Assembly: GCA_030625905.1 (NCBI GenBank)
Contig: DAOUQA010000084.1
Location: 1-9,715, forward strand
Source of the DNA: Kiritimatiellales bacterium
GTDB taxonomy: Bacteria; Verrucomicrobiota; Kiritimatiellia; Kiritimatiellales; Pontiellaceae
DNA length: 9,715 nt
Reading direction: 5' to 3'
Part shown: positions 6,113 to 9,715 of the stretch, one piece after another
How positions within the stretch are numbered: position 1 is the stretch's first letter
Layout: every line of letters starts with the position of its first letter
The notes under the pieces: generated by a model
Databases searched by the model: none
The model's input: only the letters and a program-made list of their open reading frames with translations
Told to the model about the DNA's origin: nothing
Program-made: the position numbers and the translations under genes

Positions 6113-6472
6113 GTGAATAAACGGGGAACAGCGTGGACGTATGGATGGCCGTGGGGATTGCTCATGTTTGTGGCCGTGGAGGTCTATCCGATGGTTAAGA
6201 CAAGGGAGTTTGACCTACTGCTCTTTGTCGCCGGGATAGTCATTTGGAGTCTCGGCGCATTATGGGTCGGGCACATTATCCTCCGGATGAAAAACAGGAG
6301 GAACCCATCGGGAGTCTTTTGGTTCTTCTATACGCCACGAAGGAGAACCTCGTCGGCACAACCGGCCATGAGGTCTTTTAGTTCGTGGAGGCGGGCGGCG
6401 GTGGTGCGGGGGGTGGTGCGGTATTGTTCTTCGGGGAGTTCATCGCGCGGGATGAAGGCCTGCAGTATGTAG
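6113..6472 (+). CDS. Small two-TM membrane protein, tail overlapping nrdG
   Basis: This is the only plus-strand frame that looks real. From a GTG at 6113, with AGGA (6105-6108) 4 nt upstream, it encodes 119 residues. Residues about 11-26 (GWPWGLLMFVAVEVYPM) and 34-58 (DLLLFVAGIVIWSLGALWVGHIIL) are hydrophobic segments typical of membrane helices, and a basic RMKNRRN follows. Residues 72-119 are read antisense to the last 145 nt of nrdG and look like noise (Arg/Ser-rich), so the ancestral protein probably ended near 6330 and lost its own stop. I do not recognise the family and cannot assign a function. A plus-strand promoter candidate lies at 6051-6079. The alternative is that the whole frame is a chance ORF, but the hydrophobic pattern and ribosome site argue against that. 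Confidence 0.5.
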   Translation: MNKRGTAWTYGWPWGLLMFVAVEVYPMVKTREFDLLLFVAGIVIWSLGALWVGHIILRMKNRRNPSGVFWFFYTPRRRTSSAQPAMRSFSSWRRAAVVRGVVRYCSSGSSSRGMKACSM

Positions 6473-7029
6473 CGTCTGGAGCCCTTGACGGCATCGTAGA
6501 TCTCGTTCATCTGCTTGTCGGTGTGAACGGTTTCAATGACAGTGGTGCGGAATTCATAGTCTTTTGCTCCGGCACGGATGAGGTCGATGGATCGCTGGAT
6601 TTTCCCGATGTCTTGAAATTTGACAAATTCGGGGTAGGTGGACAATCCACATTTTATGTCCATGGCGACGTAGTCGACGAGCGGGAGGCATTCGGCGAGT
6701 CGCGCGGGATTGGAGCCGTTGGTATCGAGCTTGACGGCAAAGCCGAAACGCTCCTTGAAGAAACGGATCAACTCCACCAAATCATCGGCGGTGGTAGGTT
6801 CGCCGCCTGTGAGGACGATACCGTTGATCCAGTCCTTCTTGAACTTGACGCAAGCGGCCTCGAGCGTATTCCACGAAAGCCCCGCCTGTTTCTTCCCCAT
6901 CAGTGCGGCGTTGTGGCAAAAGCCGCAAGTGAACCCGCAGCCGCTAATGAAAAAGACGGCGGCAAAGTGCTTCGGGTAGTCCACCATCGAGGGCTTTTCG
7001 AGGTAGGCGTAAATGGAGGTGTCGCTCAT
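6328..7029 (-). CDS. nrdG: Anaerobic ribonucleotide reductase activase (radical SAM)
   Basis: The 233-residue protein is the radical-SAM enzyme that creates the glycyl radical on NrdD under anaerobic conditions. The [4Fe-4S]-binding motif CGFTCGFC (Cys31, Cys35, Cys38, CxxxCxxC) and the SAM-binding GGEP (residues 75-78) are present, and the YLEKPSMVDYP N-terminus is typical of the group of NrdG-like activases paired with Thermotoga/Neisseria-type NrdD. I use the ATG at 7029; the frame runs back to a TTG at 7059, but those codons lie in the palindromic repeat. No Shine-Dalgarno sequence precedes the ATG. The 160-nt gap upstream holds a terminator-like hairpin and a 26-bp palindrome, so expression relative to nrdD may be reduced or independent. 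The last 145 nt are antisense to the plus-strand membrane-protein frame. Confidence 0.9.
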   Translation of the reverse strand: MSDTSIYAYLEKPSMVDYPKHFAAVFFISGCGFTCGFCHNAALMGKKQAGLSWNTLEAACVKFKKDWINGIVLTGGEPTTADDLVELIRFFKERFGFAVKLDTNGSNPARLAECLPLVDYVAMDIKCGLSTYPEFVKFQDIGKIQRSIDLIRAGAKDYEFRTTVIETVHTDKQMNEIYDAVKGSRRYILQAFIPRDELPEEQYRTTPRTTAARLHELKDLMAGCADEVLLRGV

Positions 7030-7046
7030 TGCATTCGTCGAACATC

Positions 7047-7119
7047 GAATATTGAACAAGGAACTCCGAATGTAGAAGTTGGATTGCCTTCGTCATTCGG
7101 AGTTCCTTGTTCAGTATTC
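7047..7119. repeat. 26-bp-arm palindromic repeat upstream of nrdG
   Basis: Arms at 7047-7072 and 7094-7119 are inverted repeats with 25 of 26 matches (core GAACAAGGAACTCCGAATG) and a 21-nt spacer. I recall very similar AACAAGGAACTCCGAATG strings as dispersed, often mistranslated repeats in PVC-group genomes. The element occupies the nrdG leader and would form a long hairpin in RNA from either strand. Confidence 0.85.
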
Positions 7120-7125
7120 TGCGGT

Positions 7126-7177
7126 TTAAAAAGTTGATACGCCGAGCGCGGAGGGAGGAGATCGCGCCCGACGTATC
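7126..7177 (-). terminator. Hairpin with U tract after the redoxin gene
   Basis: Positions 7163-7177 and 7136-7150 pair over 15 bp around a 12-nt loop. In minus-strand RNA all 15 positions pair, two as G-U wobbles, whereas the plus-strand RNA would have two A-C mismatches, so the structure fits minus-strand transcription. It is followed, after AAC, by TTTTT. It lies 13 nt past the redoxin stop and is a plausible intrinsic terminator or attenuator before nrdG. Confidence 0.6.
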
Positions 7178-7189
7178 GGGGGTGGAAAA

Positions 7190-7585
7190 TCACACGGTTG
7201 CTTCGGCCAGGATGGATTGGATCATTTTCGGGGAGATGACCCCTTTGCCAACATCGGAATAGTCGGTCTGCAGACCGAGATATTGATAAAGCCTGGCCTT
7301 TTTGCAGACGGCATCTTTTGCGCCGGGCGCCTTGGTGCCGACCGGCACATATTCCTCTGCATCTTCGCTCCACTCGGTTACGAGCATGGCGGGGATGCGG
7401 GATGGATTAACGCATTCCGCCTCGGCGAAGGCCACGAGTCCGTCAATGGTTTCGACATCGCAGTAGCGTTTGTCGAAGGCACTGTATTCGCCCTTGGCCA
7501 GCATCTTGTCGAGGCGTTGGTTAAGGGTGTGGCATTTGTCGCAACCCTGTTTGCCGAATACACGGATTTGATATTTTGCTGACAT
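7190..7585 (-). CDS. CxxC redoxin (glutaredoxin/NrdH-like) in the anaerobic RNR locus
   Basis: The 131-residue protein begins with a glutaredoxin/thioredoxin-like strand and active site: YQIRVFGKQGCDKCHTL, with Cys15-Asp-Lys-Cys18. A helix, an Asp-Val strand and SRIPAMLVTEW (the cis-Pro region, residues about 62-72) follow as in the thioredoxin fold. The tail from about residue 85, KAPGAKDAVCKKARLYQYLGLQ and beyond, is longer than in a typical 75-80-residue NrdH. Its place between nrdD and nrdG points to a job as electron donor to the RNR; analogous redoxins are known with class III RNRs that use thiol reductants. ATG at 7585 has AGGAG about 8 nt upstream (near 7592-7597), the best ribosome site in the window. 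The gene follows nrdD by 38 nt. I leave the symbol blank because NrdH proper is a different-length family. Confidence 0.75.
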   Translation of the reverse strand: MSAKYQIRVFGKQGCDKCHTLNQRLDKMLAKGEYSAFDKRYCDVETIDGLVAFAEAECVNPSRIPAMLVTEWSEDAEEYVPVGTKAPGAKDAVCKKARLYQYLGLQTDYSDVGKGVISPKMIQSILAEATV

Positions 7586-7607
7586 TTTTTGGCTCCTGAA
7601 TTGGGGT

Positions 7608-7619
7608 GGGATGCATCCC
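7608..7619. repeat. 12-bp perfect palindrome in the nrdD-redoxin gap
   Basis: The palindrome gggatgcatccc lies in the 38-nt gap between the nrdD stop and the redoxin ribosome-binding site. It could be a remnant of another short dispersed repeat or a minor hairpin. No T tract follows on the minus strand. Confidence 0.35.
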
Positions 7620-7623
7620 GCCC

Positions 7624-9715
7624 TTACGCGGTTATGAGTGTTGGTTGTTCTTCTTCCTCGGCTTCGACGATGTTGTATTTGCCGGCATGGCGGGCAAGCA
7701 GTTCGCCGTAGCGCTTGGATTTATTCCAGTTCTGGATTTTGCTGAAATAGCCGACCACGCGGGTTTCGCCGACGACGTCGGTGGAGCCGCATTCAGGGCA
7801 GCTTTCGAGCAGGCCGCGCGTCTGGTGCTGACAGTGGTCGCAGAAGGTGAACTCGGGCGAGACACAAACCTGCGCGGATTGCGTGCGGTGGAACACCTCG
7901 GTCATCAGGTGTGCGATGGAGTCGGCATCGGGCCGCTCCTCGCCGATGAAGCAGTGGGTGATAGCACCGGACTCGATCATGCTGTGGTACTTTGACTGCT
8001 CGACGATACGGTCGACGAGCGAGACATCGGCCTCGGCGGCGAGGTGGATCGAGTTGGTGTAGTATTCGGCGTTGGTCGGTCCCTTGACGGTGTCCTTGGA
8101 TTCTTCCGGGAAATAGATCATGTCGGACTTGGCCAGGCGGCGGGCGGCAGATTCGGCAGGCGACTCCTCGAGGGTAAACTTGAGGTTGTGCTTTTTCGCC
8201 AGTTTCTTGGCCTTGGTGTACATGTGCGCAACGATCTTGAGACCGAAGCGCTGGGCGTCGTTGCTGTCGTGAAGTTCTTGTCCAATCAGGAACTTGACGG
8301 CATCGTTTACGCCGATGAGTCCGAGAATGTAGGTGCAGCTTTCGAGATCGACGTACGGCTTGCCGTCGTTGGCCATCTTTCCGATTTGCCAGAGCGGGTG
8401 GCCGGGGCCGCTCAGCATTTCGGTGGTTCGGGCCTTCTTCTGTAGGTGGGCATCAACGGCGAGTTCCATGGTGCGGTCGAGCTCGTCGAAGAAGTTCTTC
8501 ACGACATCGCCCCCGGTGCGTGCGGCGCGGTAGGAGGCCTGCGGGATGTTGACCGTCACGTTCTGGAAGCCACAGAAGCGCATGCACTCGGGGTGCTTGA
8601 GCATCCGGCTGTCGGAGATGGTGGTGCGCAGGCGGCAGCAGGCGGAGAGGGTGACCTCATCGCGATCAAAGATGAAGTAGGTCGATCCGTTCTTGCTGGC
8701 GAGTTCGCAGGCTTCCTGGAAGATGGCGAACTGGGCGGGGTCTTCGTAGGTCTCGTCGGAGACGTGGAAGTCGCACTTCGGGAATTCGAAGATGCGGCCA
8801 TTGGCGTCGCCCTCGCCGAAGACCTTGAGCAGGGCGCTGCAAAAGTCCTGCGCCTCCTGGGTGTAGTAGGCGTAGGTCACAATGGCCTCGCCGCGATCGT
8901 CTAGGTTTTCCGCGACGGCGGGGTCGTAGACGGTGCCTTCCTTTTCGTCGGCCAGTTCGCGCAGGACGAGGCGCTTCCCGACTTCCGGATCGTCGTAGTA
9001 GAGATCCATCAGCTTGTAGCCGCTGACGGTTTCATCGCGCAGCTCTTCGGCCAGCTCGACGACGGAGCCGTCCTTGAGGCGCAGCTGGTAGTGGCCGCCG
9101 GGGCCGATGGCGGGAACCGACTTGAGGTAGGAGGGGACGCCGGTATGGATGTTGAAGTCGAGGAAGAGCGTTTGGCCGCCGCGCGAGAAGGCGTTCTGCG
9201 ATCCGTTGAAGATCAGCTCCTGTGCGATCTGCTTGAGTTTGTCCTCATTCATACCCACGAGGAACGGAGCGTAGAGTATGTTGATGTAGGCGATGCCGAG
9301 GGCGCCGGCATAGTTGGCCTGCATCGAGGCGAGGAAGGTGTTGAGGTGGCCGGTCAGCACCGATGCGGAGCGCGCGGGGCTCGACGAGGTATTGAGATTG
9401 ATCAACCCGGTCAGGCCATATTTCTTCACATACTCGATGGAGTGCGATGAACAGTAGACGCGGGTGGGGTAGCCGAGGTCGTGGACATGGACGGCTCCGG
9501 TGTCGTGCGCACGCTTGACTTCCGGGCTGAAGATGGTGTCGAGCGCCCATTGCTTGAGGACGAGCTCGGCGACGCCGAGGTTTACCGCCTCGGGGTTGTT
9601 GTTCACGATGTTCGAGTTCTCGGTCGATTTGGTGAACATCAGGTTTTCAAGATAGTCCTTGGAGATGCGGTAGAGGGAAAGGTCGCGTAGTTGGTGGGAA
9701 AAACCGCGTTCCATC
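7624..9715 (-). CDS. nrdD: Anaerobic (class III) ribonucleoside-triphosphate reductase, 5' partial
   Basis: This glycyl-radical enzyme reduces ribonucleotides to deoxyribonucleotides without oxygen. The 696 visible residues cover the catalytic barrel and C-terminus; an N-terminal ATP-cone, if present, lies beyond the window edge, and the Met at 9714 may be internal. Numbering from that Met: NNNPEAVNL (38-46), HVHDLGYPTRVYCSSHSIEY with Cys88 (the bottom-face Cys position), the ACCRLRTT pair Cys359/Cys360, the zinc site Cys625-x2-Cys628 and Cys639-x2-Cys642, and the radical loop TRVVGYFSKIQNWN with Gly655. The CCRLR and RVVGY pattern matches the Thermotoga/Neisseria-type rather than the E. coli/T4 formate-dependent type, as I recall them. 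An acidic tail (EAEEEEQ) ends the protein. It heads a locus with a redoxin gene and nrdG. Its promoter is outside the window. Confidence 0.95.
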   Translation of the reverse strand, partial: MERGFSHQLRDLSLYRISKDYLENLMFTKSTENSNIVNNNPEAVNLGVAELVLKQWALDTIFSPEVKRAHDTGAVHVHDLGYPTRVYCSSHSIEYVKKYGLTGLINLNTSSSPARSASVLTGHLNTFLASMQANYAGALGIAYINILYAPFLVGMNEDKLKQIAQELIFNGSQNAFSRGGQTLFLDFNIHTGVPSYLKSVPAIGPGGHYQLRLKDGSVVELAEELRDETVSGYKLMDLYYDDPEVGKRLVLRELADEKEGTVYDPAVAENLDDRGEAIVTYAYYTQEAQDFCSALLKVFGEGDANGRIFEFPKCDFHVSDETYEDPAQFAIFQEACELASKNGSTYFIFDRDEVTLSACCRLRTTISDSRMLKHPECMRFCGFQNVTVNIPQASYRAARTGGDVVKNFFDELDRTMELAVDAHLQKKARTTEMLSGPGHPLWQIGKMANDGKPYVDLESCTYILGLIGVNDAVKFLIGQELHDSNDAQRFGLKIVAHMYTKAKKLAKKHNLKFTLEESPAESAARRLAKSDMIYFPEESKDTVKGPTNAEYYTNSIHLAAEADVSLVDRIVEQSKYHSMIESGAITHCFIGEERPDADSIAHLMTEVFHRTQSAQVCVSPEFTFCDHCQHQTRGLLESCPECGSTDVVGETRVVGYFSKIQNWNKSKRYGELLARHAGKYNIVEAEEEEQPTLITA

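Noticed and set aside
6385..7137. A 250-codon plus-strand open frame
   Set aside because: It is antisense to nrdG and its tail translates the palindromic repeat; it shows no motifs of its own.
1..9715. CRISPR array, tRNA or rRNA genes, insertion-sequence transposase
   Set aside because: No regularly spaced direct repeats, cloverleaf or rRNA sequences, or transposase-like proteins were seen on either strand.

Overview
All but one of the genes lie on the minus strand, so the window is transcribed right to left. Gene content suggests an anaerobic, Gram-negative (outer-membrane) bacterium: an oxygen-sensitive class III ribonucleotide reductase, a TonB-dependent receptor and a de novo biotin pathway. 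The dispersed palindromic repeats at gene edges and inside genes resemble those I associate with Kiritimatiellota/Verrucomicrobiota (PVC) genomes. That taxonomic guess is inference, with no marker gene to settle it.

Right part (about 6328-9715): anaerobic dNTP synthesis. nrdD (class III RNR large subunit, 5' end cut by the window edge) is followed by a small CxxC redoxin and then by nrdG, the radical-SAM activase. A redoxin between nrdD and nrdG suggests an RNR reduced by a thiol protein rather than by formate. A 15-bp hairpin with a U tract and then a 26-bp palindromic repeat separate the redoxin from nrdG.

Middle and left part (386-5976): a biotin operon in the order bioC, bioD, DUF1016-family PD-(D/E)xK nuclease, bioA, TonB-dependent receptor. 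It ends in a strong intrinsic terminator at 217-261. BioC primes pimeloyl synthesis on the fatty acid machinery, BioA makes 7,8-diaminopelargonate and BioD makes dethiobiotin; bioF and bioB are not in the window. The nuclease gene starts 1 nt after the bioD stop, and the receptor overlaps bioA by one base (TGATG). The receptor is therefore probably made with the biotin enzymes and is a candidate outer-membrane importer for biotin or a precursor, although its signal peptide runs almost directly into the middle of the plug domain.

One plus-strand gene (6113-6472) encodes a small protein with two membrane segments. It diverges from bioC and runs tail-to-tail into nrdG.

The least ordinary feature is the repeats. 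At least four different palindromic elements occur in 9.7 kb, and two sit in frame inside protein genes: in the receptor signal peptide, with a second half-copy exactly 300 bp further on, and in bioD. Downstream of the terminator, 99-209 holds a decayed copy of the receptor's 3' end.
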